Origin: Methylobacterium sp. NEAU K
Lineage (GTDB): Bacteria > Pseudomonadota > Alphaproteobacteria > Rhizobiales > Beijerinckiaceae
Length of the DNA stretch: 64,000 nt
Direction of reading: 5' to 3'
NCBI RefSeq assembly: GCF_030700285.1
Contig: NZ_JAUYZJ010000023.1
Span: forward strand, 29,512 to 93,511
The notes under the pieces were generated by a model, which had not been told where the DNA came from, did not search any database, and saw only the letters and a program-made list of their open reading frames with translations. Shown piece after piece: positions 37,473 to 45,753 of the stretch. Made by a program: the position numbers and the translations under genes. Position 1 is the first letter of the stretch; each line of letters begins with the position of its first letter.

Positions 37473-37694
37473 ACTCAACCCCTCGGCGCCCGAAATGTCC
37501 CGACTTTCTAGGCAGCTGCGGCGGATCTCGAATGGCCGTGTCATCCTCCCGGCAGCCGCCGGAGGCACCCTATAGCGTATGAAATCACACAATGCACGGT
37601 TGAACCCGCGATCCAATCCGTAACCGTACCGCCCGCTGAAACGCTCACGTGCACGGCACGCGCGCGCAGGATCATGCCCCGGCCGCGCCGAGGA

Positions 37695-38090
37695 TCAGGC
37701 CGCCGCCAGCAGGGCGGCGAGCCCGATGTTGGTCACGTGGTGCAGGAACTGATCGAACCCGATCAGCCACCAGAACCGGGCGTCGGAGGTCGGGAAGTGC
37801 GTCCGCTGGCCCGCCAGCGCCTTGCCGCGGTCGACCGCCGTGTGGATCGCGAAATCCGCGAGCGCCAGCCACCACAGGGCCGGCTTGACCGCGAGCGCGA
37901 TCAGCAGGGTCCCGAAGCCGTGCAGGCCGGTATGGGCACAGAGCGGGCCGACCCAGGCCGAGGGCCGGTCCTTGCCCTGCGCCATCCAGTTGCTCTGCAA
38001 GAAGAAATCCGCCGCGAGATGCTTCGCTGAGAACGCGACGAGCAGGAGCGCGAAGGCTCCGACCGGAACGGGCGTGTCGACGGACGGCAT
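37695..38090 (-). CDS. DUF3307 family membrane protein
   Basis: A 131-residue integral membrane protein with about three to four helices. FALLLVAFSAKHLAADFFLQSNWMAQGK, ALCAHTGLHGFGTLLIALA and ADFAIHTAVDRGKAL are the family's H/D-rich motifs, followed by FWWLIGFDQFLHHVTNIGLAALLAA. Function unknown. The start is the ATG at 38090 (MPSVDTPVPVG); AGGAGAG lies ten bases upstream. Confidence 0.82.
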   Translation of the reverse strand: MPSVDTPVPVGAFALLLVAFSAKHLAADFFLQSNWMAQGKDRPSAWVGPLCAHTGLHGFGTLLIALAVKPALWWLALADFAIHTAVDRGKALAGQRTHFPTSDARFWWLIGFDQFLHHVTNIGLAALLAAA

Positions 38091-38400
38091 CCGGGCGCTG
38101 TCTCTCCTGCCGCGATCCCGCGGGGCGAAGGTTCGATCCGCGTCGTGCGAGCCGAATCCTGGAATGCGCAGCATATACCGGGTCTGAGGCTCCTGGCTCG
38201 AGCCGGGATCGGCGCGGCCTGCGCAGCATTGGCAGTTGAACCAACTGAAGATCGAAATATTTCCAATTATTGGACAGAATTGTTATCGTGAATTTTGTCG
38301 TTTTGTCCTGCATATAGGTCGTTTTTCAGGTTTTAAGTGTTCTAATTCATGAAGATAGTCATTGTTGGATACACGCTCCGCATGGTAGCCGTCGCGGCGC
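38091..38400. other. AT-rich leader of the ECF sigma gene
   Basis: Bases about 38233-38385 are clearly AT-rich (for example GAAATATTTCCAATTATTGG at 38253-38272), unlike the GC-rich genes nearby. It is the divergent promoter region of the DUF3307 and sigma genes. TTGGAC at 38269-38274 with AATTTT at 38291-38296 is a possible promoter. No gene. Confidence 0.5.
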
Positions 38401-39105
38401 ATGAGCCCTGCGAGCATGACATCGGCAGACCCGGATCGCGATGCGGACGACCACGGCGCACGGGTCGCGGCGCGCCCGCTCGGCCGGCCCGGACAGGCCC
38501 CCCCCGGCCCGCCCTGGAACCTCGCTGCGTTCCAGCGGCATCGCGCGGCCTATCTCGCGAGCGCGCGCCGCATCCTCGACTGTCCGATGCAGGCGGAGGA
38601 CGTGGTTCAGGACGTGATGCTCCGGCTCATCGTCGATCCGCCGCGGACCGGGCAGGGGTCCGAGGCCGCCTATATCAGCCGGATGGTGCGCAACCTCGCC
38701 CTCGACCGCGCGCGGCGGCGCGGCCTGGAGCGGCGCCTGTTCACCGGCCTCGACGCGGCCTCCGACCCGGCCGATTCCGATGCGGGAACACCCGAGACGG
38801 CCGTGACCGCGCGGGAATCCCTGCGCCAGGTCGAGGTGGCGGTAGCCGAGCTGCCGGAACCCATGCGCACCGCCTTCCGGCTGCACCGGATCGAGGGCAT
38901 GCCGCAGATCGAGATCGCCGCGCGGCTGGGTGTCTCACGTGCCCTGGTGTGCGGGCTCGTGCGCCGGGGGCACCTGCACTGCCTTGCGGCCCTCGACCGG
39001 CGGTGCGCCGCCTGCCCGGCCGGCGCCCGCGCCGGTGAGCCACGCCAGCATCAGCGCCAGGCCGATCCCGTCGGCGAGGAACTCGGCCACGATCCGGCTG
39101 GCTAG
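38401..39105 (+). CDS. ECF RNA polymerase sigma factor (FecI-like)
   Basis: A 234-residue sigma-70 family ECF factor. Region 2: AYLASARRILDCPMQAEDVVQDVMLRLIV, then YISRMVRNLALDRARRRGLE. Region 4: LPEPMRTAFRLHRIEGMPQIEIAARLGVSRALVCGLVRRG. FecI-type factors respond to iron starvation or surface signals; no FecR-like anti-sigma gene is in the window. The folded part ends near base 39000, and the frame then runs on for about 100 bases into the 3' end of the convergent MATE gene. An alternative ATG is at 38416. Placement beside a siderophore set suggests it drives iron-acquisition genes. Confidence 0.83.
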   Translation: MSPASMTSADPDRDADDHGARVAARPLGRPGQAPPGPPWNLAAFQRHRAAYLASARRILDCPMQAEDVVQDVMLRLIVDPPRTGQGSEAAYISRMVRNLALDRARRRGLERRLFTGLDAASDPADSDAGTPETAVTARESLRQVEVAVAELPEPMRTAFRLHRIEGMPQIEIAARLGVSRALVCGLVRRGHLHCLAALDRRCAACPAGARAGEPRQHQRQADPVGEELGHDPAG

Positions 39106-40380
39106 CACGCCGGTATAGCCGAGGAGCGGCGGCAGGATCAGGAGCGGCGGGATCAGCGCCAGCCCCTGCGCGGCCAGCGACACCGCGGCGGCGCGCCGCG
39201 GCGCGCCGATCGCCTGGAACAGGGTCGCGGCGGCGAGTTGCAGCCCCACCGGCGCGAAGGCGACCGCGAAGGCGGCCGTGGCGCGGGCGCCCTCCCGGGC
39301 CGTCTCTGCATCCTGCGCGAAGAGGGCCGCCAGGGGGGCGGCGAGGGCGACCATCAGCCCGCCCACGAGCAGCCCGTAGGCCAGGGAGGCGGCCACCACG
39401 AAGCCGAGGGCGCGGTGCAAGCGGTCCCGGCGACCGGCACCGGCGGCGTGGCCAAGCACCGCCTGGGCCCCCGCCATCATGCCGAGCAGCGGCAGGGCCG
39501 CCACCAGGACCAGGCGCAGCGCCAGCCCCTGGGCCGCCACTGCGGCATCGCCGTAGGGGGCGGCCGCCTGCACGATCAGCGCCATCGCGACGGCCGCGAG
39601 CAGGCTGGAGCCGGTGACCGGGACCGCCAGCCGCAGCGCCTCGGCCAGCAGCCCGGGCGCGATCCGGCCACCGCCGGGCCGCCGGAAGCGGATCCGGTCC
39701 GGGCCCCGCGCTAGGGCGAAGTGCAGGAGGTAGGCGCCCGCCCCGGCGAGCTGCGCGCCGATCGCCGCCCAGCCCGCCCCCGCGGTGCCGAGGCCGCAGA
39801 GGCGGATCAGGATCCAGTCGAGCAGGATGTTGAGGCCGAAGCTGCCGACCATGATGGCGCCGCTGAGACGCGCGTGCCCCTGCGCGCGCACCACGAAGCC
39901 GCCAACGATCATCACCAGCATCAGGGCGGTGCCGATCGTCGCCAGAGCCGTGTAGGGGGCGGCGGTCGCGGCCAGCCCGGCATCCGCCCCGAGGAGCCCC
40001 AGCCAGAACGGTGTGTCGGCCAGGATCGCGGCGGTGACCGCGAGCCCGGCGGGCAGGCTGAGCCAGAACCCCAGGGAGGCCGCCGCCGCGGCCCGGTCGC
40101 GCGCGCCCGCGCCGAGGGCCCGCGCGACCTGCGAGGCCGCGGCGATCCCGGCGCCGTAGCCGAGGGCGGCCACCAGGAGGGTGACCGGATACGCGATGGC
40201 GATCGTGGCGATCGCCGCCGCCCCGAGATCGGCCACGAACCACGCGTTGACCAGCATCTGCAGCGCGTGGGCGGAGATGCCGAGGATCGCCGGCCCCGAC
40301 AGGCGCAGGACCAGGGCGACGACCCGATCCTGGTCAAGGTCGACCGGCCGGTGTCTCGCGCGCGTCACCGGGTGTCTCAC
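38935..40380 (-). CDS. MATE-family efflux transporter, probable siderophore exporter
   Basis: A 481-residue polytopic membrane protein with about 12 helices. VLRLSGPAILGISAHALQMLVNAWFVADLGAAAIATIAIAYP is the MATE N-terminal repeat, FVVRAQGHARLSGAIMVGSFGLNILLDWILI the third-helix region, and VTGSSLLAAVAMALIVQAAAPYGDAAVAAQGLALR the second repeat. The GTG start overlaps the stop of the hydroxylase gene (GTGA), so it is coupled to siderophore biosynthesis and likely exports the product. Its end is antisense to the last 171 bases of the sigma frame. Confidence 0.85.
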   Translation of the reverse strand: MRHPVTRARHRPVDLDQDRVVALVLRLSGPAILGISAHALQMLVNAWFVADLGAAAIATIAIAYPVTLLVAALGYGAGIAAASQVARALGAGARDRAAAAASLGFWLSLPAGLAVTAAILADTPFWLGLLGADAGLAATAAPYTALATIGTALMLVMIVGGFVVRAQGHARLSGAIMVGSFGLNILLDWILIRLCGLGTAGAGWAAIGAQLAGAGAYLLHFALARGPDRIRFRRPGGGRIAPGLLAEALRLAVPVTGSSLLAAVAMALIVQAAAPYGDAAVAAQGLALRLVLVAALPLLGMMAGAQAVLGHAAGAGRRDRLHRALGFVVAASLAYGLLVGGLMVALAAPLAALFAQDAETAREGARATAAFAVAFAPVGLQLAAATLFQAIGAPRRAAAVSLAAQGLALIPPLLILPPLLGYTGVLASRIVAEFLADGIGLALMLAWLTGAGAGRAGGAPPVEGRKAVQVPPAHEPAHQGT

Positions 40381-41708
40381 GGGGCCGCCGCGGCGGGGCG
40401 GATCGCGGCCCGGGCCCCGCGCTCCGCCCCGAGGATCGTCCGCGCGATCGCGCCGGCCCGCACCGGTAGGATCGACAGCAGCGTCTCGGTGAGCCCGTGG
40501 GTCGGCTCGCTGAAGCCCTGAAGGTGCAGGCTCACCCGCGGCTCGGCCGGGGCGAGCGGCAGGCGATAGTGCCGGTCGGCGGTCCCGGCCGCCAGGAACG
40601 GGCGCAGCGGATCGAGGATCGCCGGGACCGCGGCGCGCGCGTAGCCGGTGGCGCAGATCGCCGCCGCGTAGGTCTGGTGCGCCTCGGTTCCGGCGACGTC
40701 GTCCCGCAGGGATGCGCGCAGGCCCTCCGGGGTGGCCTCCAGCGTCAGGACCCGGGTGCTGCGCCGCAGGCGGTAGCGGGCCTCGCCGCTGACCTGCTGC
40801 TCGTAGAGCCGCGCGTAGAAGGCCTGGATCAGGTCCGCGTCGACCACCGCGTAGTTGGTGGCGCGGTGGGCGGCGATCAGCTCCGCCCGCACCGGCGCGG
40901 GCGCGGCGTGGATGCGGTCGACCGCGGCCGGGTCGAAGATCTCGTTGACGAACGGGCTGTCGTCGGCGGCCTTCAGGGCCGGCCCGCGGATCGCGAGGTC
41001 GATCAGCGCCCTGGGGTAGCGCTCGCCCAGGTCGGTGGCGATCTCCACGGCGCTCTGGCCGCCGCCCACCACCAGGATCCGGGGCCGGGGCCCGTCGAGC
41101 CGCGGCGCCCCGAGGGCGGCCGCAATCCCGGGCAGGTACCAGGAGGAGTGGATCACCCGCCGGTCCTGCACGAGGGCGGCGAACGGGGGCGGGATCGCCG
41201 GATCGCCGCCGGCGGCCACGACCAGGTGGCGGCAGCGGCGCAGGCGGCACGCGCCCGCCGCGTCCCGGGCCTCGACCACGAAGGCGGCGAGCCGCCCGTC
41301 GCGGGTCTCCGGCCGGACGGCCTCAACGGTCTCGCCATACGCGACCACGTTGGAGAAATGCTCCGCCGCCCAGGCGAGGTAGTCGTTGTACTCCACCCGC
41401 GACGGGTTGAACGTCTTGAGGTTGAGGAAGGTGCTCAGGCGGCCCTTCACGTGCAGGTAGTTGAGGAAGCTGAACGGGCTCGTCGGATCGCGCAGGGACA
41501 CGAGGTCCTTCACGAAGCTGATCTGCATGTCGGCCCCGGGCAGCATCATCGCCCGGTGCCAGCCGAAGCGCCCCTGCCGCTCGACGAAGCGCAGGCTCGG
41601 CCGCAGCGGGCCGCAGCGCATGGCGTCCTCCAGGGCGATGGCCAGGGAGAGGTTGGCCGGGCCGAAGCCGATGCCGACGATGTCGTCCGTCGCGGGGTGA
41701 TCCGTCAT
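40377..41708 (-). CDS. L-ornithine/L-lysine N-hydroxylase (SidA/PvdA/IucD family)
   Basis: A 443-residue FAD/NADPH N-hydroxylating monooxygenase, the entry step to hydroxamate siderophores. FAD motif IVGIGFGPANLSLAIAL at 10-26, then GWHRAMMLPGADMQISFVKDLVSLRDPTSPFSFLNYL, NADPH motif LVVGGGQSAVEIATDLGERYP, and ATNYAVVD with the C-terminal ATGY motif (ICATGYARA). Ornithine rather than lysine is favoured by the neighbouring vbs-like genes, but sequence alone does not decide. It lies 34 bases after the acyltransferase gene and overlaps the MATE gene. Confidence 0.9.
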   Translation of the reverse strand: MTDHPATDDIVGIGFGPANLSLAIALEDAMRCGPLRPSLRFVERQGRFGWHRAMMLPGADMQISFVKDLVSLRDPTSPFSFLNYLHVKGRLSTFLNLKTFNPSRVEYNDYLAWAAEHFSNVVAYGETVEAVRPETRDGRLAAFVVEARDAAGACRLRRCRHLVVAAGGDPAIPPPFAALVQDRRVIHSSWYLPGIAAALGAPRLDGPRPRILVVGGGQSAVEIATDLGERYPRALIDLAIRGPALKAADDSPFVNEIFDPAAVDRIHAAPAPVRAELIAAHRATNYAVVDADLIQAFYARLYEQQVSGEARYRLRRSTRVLTLEATPEGLRASLRDDVAGTEAHQTYAAAICATGYARAAVPAILDPLRPFLAAGTADRHYRLPLAPAEPRVSLHLQGFSEPTHGLTETLLSILPVRAGAIARTILGAERGARAAIRPAAAAP

Positions 41709-41742
41709 CGTTCGCGTCTCTCGTGCGGTCCGGGGAAGGCGT

Positions 41743-42729
41743 TCAGGCGGCCGGCACCGCGGGGGGCCGCGGCGCCGCGTCGGCGGACGCGGCCCCCGGC
41801 ACCCAGAGCCGGTCGCGGACGAAATGCTCGCGCGACAGGGCGACCAGGGCCGCCCGCTTGTGGGGGAAGTCGATGGTGGCGAGGGTGGCGAAGCCCGAGC
41901 CGTGCAGGTTGCGGATCTGCTGGGCGTGGTCGGCCCGGGGCTCGCCGACGATGCGCTGCGTGCGCGGCTCGTCGAGGAACAGGTAGTGCATCAGCGCCGG
42001 CAGCCACGCCGAGAGGTAGGGGCGCCCGCGCACCCCGGCATCGCCGATCGCCACGTGCCAGCCGCGGTCGTACGGGCCGGATTCGTAGAGTGGCCCGAGG
42101 CGACTCTCCCGGGCCCAGTACAGCTCGAAATAGCCGAACGGCGCGCCGTCGAGGCAGCCCAACAGCGGCAGGCTCGCGGGGTCGGCCTGAAGGCGCGCGA
42201 TGGAGGCGGCGTGCTCCGACAGCGTGCCGGTCTCCTGCCAGATCTCGGCGACGCGGGGGTCGTTCATCCAGGCCGAGAACAGCGCGACGTCCCCCGGCTC
42301 CGTCATCGTGCGGAAGCTCAAGGTCCGGCCGAGCCAGGGGATGGCGCGGGCATAGACGGTGCCGGGGGGCGTCTCGGGCCGCAGGGGGTGTCGGCGGCCG
42401 TCCGTCGCGGTGAACAGCTCGGGAAAGGGCGGCCGGGCGGCGGGGAGCCAGCGGGGGGCGCATTGCCAGAGCAGACCCGGCAGGATCTCGACCCCGCCGC
42501 CGAAGCGCCGGGCGGCCCCGAGGGCCAGGAGGCGCTCGGCGACACGGGGGTCGGCCTCGACGCCGATGCGCAGGACCCGCGTGTCCTCGGCGGTCAGCGC
42601 CTCGGCCCGGCCCAGGATCGCCTCCGCGGCCGCCTCCGCCCATCCGGAGACGCGGATCACCGGCGCCTCCCGGCTCCCCTCCACGGCGAGCCGCACCGCG
42701 CCCGCCTCATCCCTCGCCACGTCCGTCAT
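41743..42729 (-). CDS. Siderophore acyltransferase, GNAT type (IucB/AlcB/VbsA-like)
   Basis: A 328-residue protein. The C-terminal half is an Acetyltransf_8-type GNAT: LSFRTMTEPGDVALFSAWMNDPRVAEIWQETG, FGYFELYWARESRLGPLYESGPYDRGWHVAIGD, VRGRPYLSAWLPALMHYLFLDEPRTQRIVGEPRADH, ATIDFPHKRAALVALSREHF. This family acylates hydroxylated ornithine or lysine in hydroxamate siderophore synthesis (AlcB, IucB, VbsA). Acyl donor not known. GGAGGGCGG precedes the ATG. First gene of the minus-strand siderophore set, divergent from the NRPS. Confidence 0.85.
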   Translation of the reverse strand: MTDVARDEAGAVRLAVEGSREAPVIRVSGWAEAAAEAILGRAEALTAEDTRVLRIGVEADPRVAERLLALGAARRFGGGVEILPGLLWQCAPRWLPAARPPFPELFTATDGRRHPLRPETPPGTVYARAIPWLGRTLSFRTMTEPGDVALFSAWMNDPRVAEIWQETGTLSEHAASIARLQADPASLPLLGCLDGAPFGYFELYWARESRLGPLYESGPYDRGWHVAIGDAGVRGRPYLSAWLPALMHYLFLDEPRTQRIVGEPRADHAQQIRNLHGSGFATLATIDFPHKRAALVALSREHFVRDRLWVPGAASADAAPRPPAVPAA

Positions 42730-42757
42730 CCGCCCTCCGCGCGTCGCCGGCACCTCC

Positions 42758-42844
42758 CTGACGGTTGGCCCCGGCCGCGGTTCAGGGATTTTTCGCCGCC
42801 CCGCGGGCGCCCCGCCGTGAACCGCGGCCGGGGCCAACCGTCAG
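42758..42844. repeat. Perfect 27-bp inverted repeat between the divergent siderophore gene sets
   Basis: Arms 42758-42784 and 42818-42844 are exact reverse complements, 27 of 27, around a 33-base spacer (42785-42817) that contains a T5 run. The left arm begins CTGACGGTTGGCC and ends CGGTTCA. The arms are GC-rich and end directly against an ATG (42845). It lies in both leaders, so a hairpin would form in either transcript; as DNA it could be a dyad operator or a flanked segment. Confidence 0.8.
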
Positions 42845-42880
42845 ATGAGGCGAGGCCCGGAGAGGCGCGGGAGCGAGCGG

Positions 42881-45751
42881 ATGGACAGGCAGGGCGGCCA
42901 AGAGTCTGTCGAAGAGTCGGCCAAAGGGTCGATCGGGGAGCCGGCCGAGGATTGGACCGGGGGGGCGGTCGTGGCGGCGTTCGACGCGGCCGGGCACGCC
43001 GCCTTCTGGCCGGCCGCGCGCGGGCTTCCCGCGGGCTGGACACGCGCGCACGGCCCTTGCGGGATCGACGCGGCACGGGCCTGGATCGAGGATCCGGCGA
43101 ACGCCCCCCCCGCGGTGGCGCCCGCACCCGATGCGGATGCCGAGAGCGTCCCGGCCCGCCTCGCCCGCCTCGCCGCGGCGGCGCCCGACCGGCCGGCCGT
43201 GCTGTTCGGCGGGGCGGCGCTCACCCGGGGCGGCCTCGATACCCGGGCCGCCGCCGTGGCGGCCGGGCTCGCTTCGCGCGGAATCGGCCGGGGACACCGC
43301 GTCGCGGTGGCGCTGGAGCGCTCGCCGGACCTCGTGGTCGCGCTGCTCGGGATCCTGCGGGCCGGCGCCGCCTTCCTGCCGCTGGATCCCCAGTATCCGG
43401 CCGCCCGCGTCCAGATGATGCTGGAGGATGCCGGCATCGCGCATTGCGTCACGAATCCCGAGATCGCCGCGCACCTCGACCTGCCGCAGGGGATCGCGCG
43501 GCTCGACCTCGCGGCGCTGGCCGAAGCCGGCCGGGCCTCCCCCGCGCCCGCCATGCCCGAGCCGGGGGATCCCGCCTACCTGATCTACACCTCGGGCTCG
43601 ACCGGGCGGCCGAAGGGGGTGCTGGTCGAGCACGGGCCGCTGGCGATGCATTGCCGCACGACGGCCGAGGCCTACGAGATGGGCCCGGATTCGCGCGAGC
43701 TGCACGTTCTGTCCTTTGCCTTCGATGGGGCGCACGAGCGCTGGATGACCCCCCTGGTCGCGGGCGGCTCCATCGTGCTGCGCGGGCCGGCGCTGTGGAC
43801 CGCCGCCGAGACCCTGGCGCAGATCCGCCGCCACCGGGTGACCCATGCGGGCTTCCCGACGAGCTTCGTCGGCCAGCTCGCCGACTGGGCCGAGCGCCTG
43901 GGCGAGGCACCGGCGGTCCAGGTCTATTCCTTCGGCGGCGAGGCCATGGCCCGGGAGACGTTCGCGCGGCTCGGGCGCGCCCTGAAGCCCCGGCTGCTGA
44001 TCAACGGCTACGGGCCGACCGAGTGCGTGATCTCGCCGCTGATCTGGAAGGTGCCGCCGGACGCGACCTTCGACGAGCCCTACGCGCCGATCGGCAGCCC
44101 GGTCGGGGCGCGGGCGGCCTACATCCTCGGGCCCGATCTCGAACCGGTCGGGGAGGGCGAGACCGGCGAACTCTATGTCGGCGGCGGTCTCGCCCGGGGC
44201 TATTGGCGGCGCCCCGCCCTCACGGCGGAGCGGTTCCTGCCCGACCCGTTCGCCCCGCAGGGCGGCCGGATGTATCGCACCGGCGACCGGGTGCGACGCC
44301 GGCCCGACGGCAGCCTCGCCTTCGCGGGCCGGGCGGACGACCAGGTCAAGATCCGCGGCCACCGGGTCGAGATCGGCGAGGTCGAGGCGGCCCTGCGGGC
44401 GCTGCCGGAGGTGGCCGACGCCGCGGTGCTGCGCCGCGCGGGGCCCGGCGGCGCTTATCTCGCGGGCTATGTCGTCCCGGCGAAGAGCCGCCGTCCGGAG
44501 GCCGGGCGCCTGCGCGCCGCGCTGGCCCGCCGGCTGCCCGAGCCCATGGTGCCGGCGAGCCTCACCCTCCTCGACCGGCTGCCGGTGACCACCAACGGCA
44601 AGCTCGACCGCAACGCCCTGCCGGACCCGGCCGCCGACGAACGGCGCGGGCGCCCGCCCGGCAGCACTACGGAGCGGCGGCTCGCCGGGATCTGGTCCGA
44701 GGTGCTGGGCTTCCCGGTCCGGGTCGCGGACCGGCGGTTCTTCGAACTCGGGGGCGATTCCCTGTCGGCTTTGCGGCTGGTGGCGCGCCTGCGCCTCATC
44801 GCTCCCCGGGGCGGGATCGGGGTGGCGGATCTCCTGCGCGATCCGACCATCGCGGAGCTGGCCGCCCGGATCGAGGCAGGCGCGCAGACCGCCGAGGACG
44901 GCCCGGCCCCGATGGTCCGGCTCTCGGCCGGCGACCCGGGGGCGGGGCGGCCGCTCCTCGTGCTGTTCCCGGGGCTCCTGGTCAGCACCCGGGAATACGA
45001 GCCGCTGGTGGCCCATCTTGGGCCCGAGCAGGAGGCGCACGGCTTCCTGTGCGCCTCCCTGGTCGAATCCGTGCGCCCCCTGCCGGAGGTCGCCGAGCTG
45101 GCTGCCGCCTATGCCGAGCGGGTGCGCGGCCTGATGGCCGGGCGTGCGGGCGGCTGCGTCTTCCTCGGCTGGTCCTGGGGCGGGGTGCTCGCCTACGAGA
45201 CCGCCCGGCGGCTCGGGCCCGGCTTTCCCCTGGACTGCGTCGGCATGCTCGACGCCTGCGGGCTGGAGCCCAGCTTCGCGCGCGGCGCAGGCCGGCCGAT
45301 CGACGTCGAGGAGCGGGCCGCGCACGCGGCGATGCTGGCCGCCTGGCTGGAGCGCTCGCCGATGCGGGCGCAGTGGGAGGGCTTGCGCGCCCGCATGGAC
45401 CCGGAGGCGTCGGTGCAGTTCCTGCGCTTCCTGGCCGCCGAGCCGCATCCGCTGCCCGCCGACGGGCCCGAGGTCGGCAGCCGGGAGCGCATCCTGTGGA
45501 CCCTGGTCGACCACGCGATCCAGTTCCGGGCGCTGAGTCTCGCCCCCGGTTCGGTGCCGATCCGCAGTTTCGTGGCTGCGGAATCCCGCGCCCGCGGCCT
45601 TCCGGTGATCGACTGGGGGCCGCTCACCACCCGGCTCGTCTCAGTGGAGACCGTGCCGGAGACCGACCATCTCGACATCGTGCTGTCGCCGCATCTGCAC
45701 GCCCGGATCGCCGCGCTGACGGCGCCCGGCCCGGCCCGGAGCGTAGCCTGA
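42881..45751 (+). CDS. Single-module NRPS: MbtH-like, adenylation, carrier, thioesterase
   Basis: A 956-residue NRPS. Residues ~27-72 resemble MbtH (FWPAARGLPAGW, AARAWIE; Trp43 and Trp53), which chaperones adenylation domains. Adenylation ~95-600: LRAGAAFLPLDPQYP, LIYTSGSTGRPKGVLVEHG, INGYGPTECV, YRTGDRV, GRADDQVKIRGHRVEIGE, NGKLDRNAL. Carrier: FFELGGDSLSAL with Ser627. Thioesterase: GWSWGG with Ser765, His930 in TDHLDIV. No condensation domain. My hand-read specificity residues are D282, G, E286, S, S, G, G, I, S; Asp-x-Glu also occurs in acyl-hydroxyornithine codes. It likely activates an acyl-hydroxyornithine and releases a cyclised oligomer. An alternative ATG at 42845 follows the repeat. 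Confidence 0.88.
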   Translation: MDRQGGQESVEESAKGSIGEPAEDWTGGAVVAAFDAAGHAAFWPAARGLPAGWTRAHGPCGIDAARAWIEDPANAPPAVAPAPDADAESVPARLARLAAAAPDRPAVLFGGAALTRGGLDTRAAAVAAGLASRGIGRGHRVAVALERSPDLVVALLGILRAGAAFLPLDPQYPAARVQMMLEDAGIAHCVTNPEIAAHLDLPQGIARLDLAALAEAGRASPAPAMPEPGDPAYLIYTSGSTGRPKGVLVEHGPLAMHCRTTAEAYEMGPDSRELHVLSFAFDGAHERWMTPLVAGGSIVLRGPALWTAAETLAQIRRHRVTHAGFPTSFVGQLADWAERLGEAPAVQVYSFGGEAMARETFARLGRALKPRLLINGYGPTECVISPLIWKVPPDATFDEPYAPIGSPVGARAAYILGPDLEPVGEGETGELYVGGGLARGYWRRPALTAERFLPDPFAPQGGRMYRTGDRVRRRPDGSLAFAGRADDQVKIRGHRVEIGEVEAALRALPEVADAAVLRRAGPGGAYLAGYVVPAKSRRPEAGRLRAALARRLPEPMVPASLTLLDRLPVTTNGKLDRNALPDPAADERRGRPPGSTTERRLAGIWSEVLGFPVRVADRRFFELGGDSLSALRLVARLRLIAPRGGIGVADLLRDPTIAELAARIEAGAQTAEDGPAPMVRLSAGDPGAGRPLLVLFPGLLVSTREYEPLVAHLGPEQEAHGFLCASLVESVRPLPEVAELAAAYAERVRGLMAGRAGGCVFLGWSWGGVLAYETARRLGPGFPLDCVGMLDACGLEPSFARGAGRPIDVEERAAHAAMLAAWLERSPMRAQWEGLRARMDPEASVQFLRFLAAEPHPLPADGPEVGSRERILWTLVDHAIQFRALSLAPGSVPIRSFVAAESRARGLPVIDWGPLTTRLVSVETVPETDHLDIVLSPHLHARIAALTAPGPARSVA

Positions 45752-45753
45752 CC

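Noticed and set aside
38330..38346. Irr-type iron control box before the ECF sigma gene
   Set aside because: Right half TTCTAAT matches well, but the left half has only four of seven bases; too weak to call.
42758..42844. Invertible promoter switch flanked by the 27-bp repeats
   Set aside because: The spacer is only 33 bases and no recombinase gene lies near; inversion would not move a promoter of normal size.
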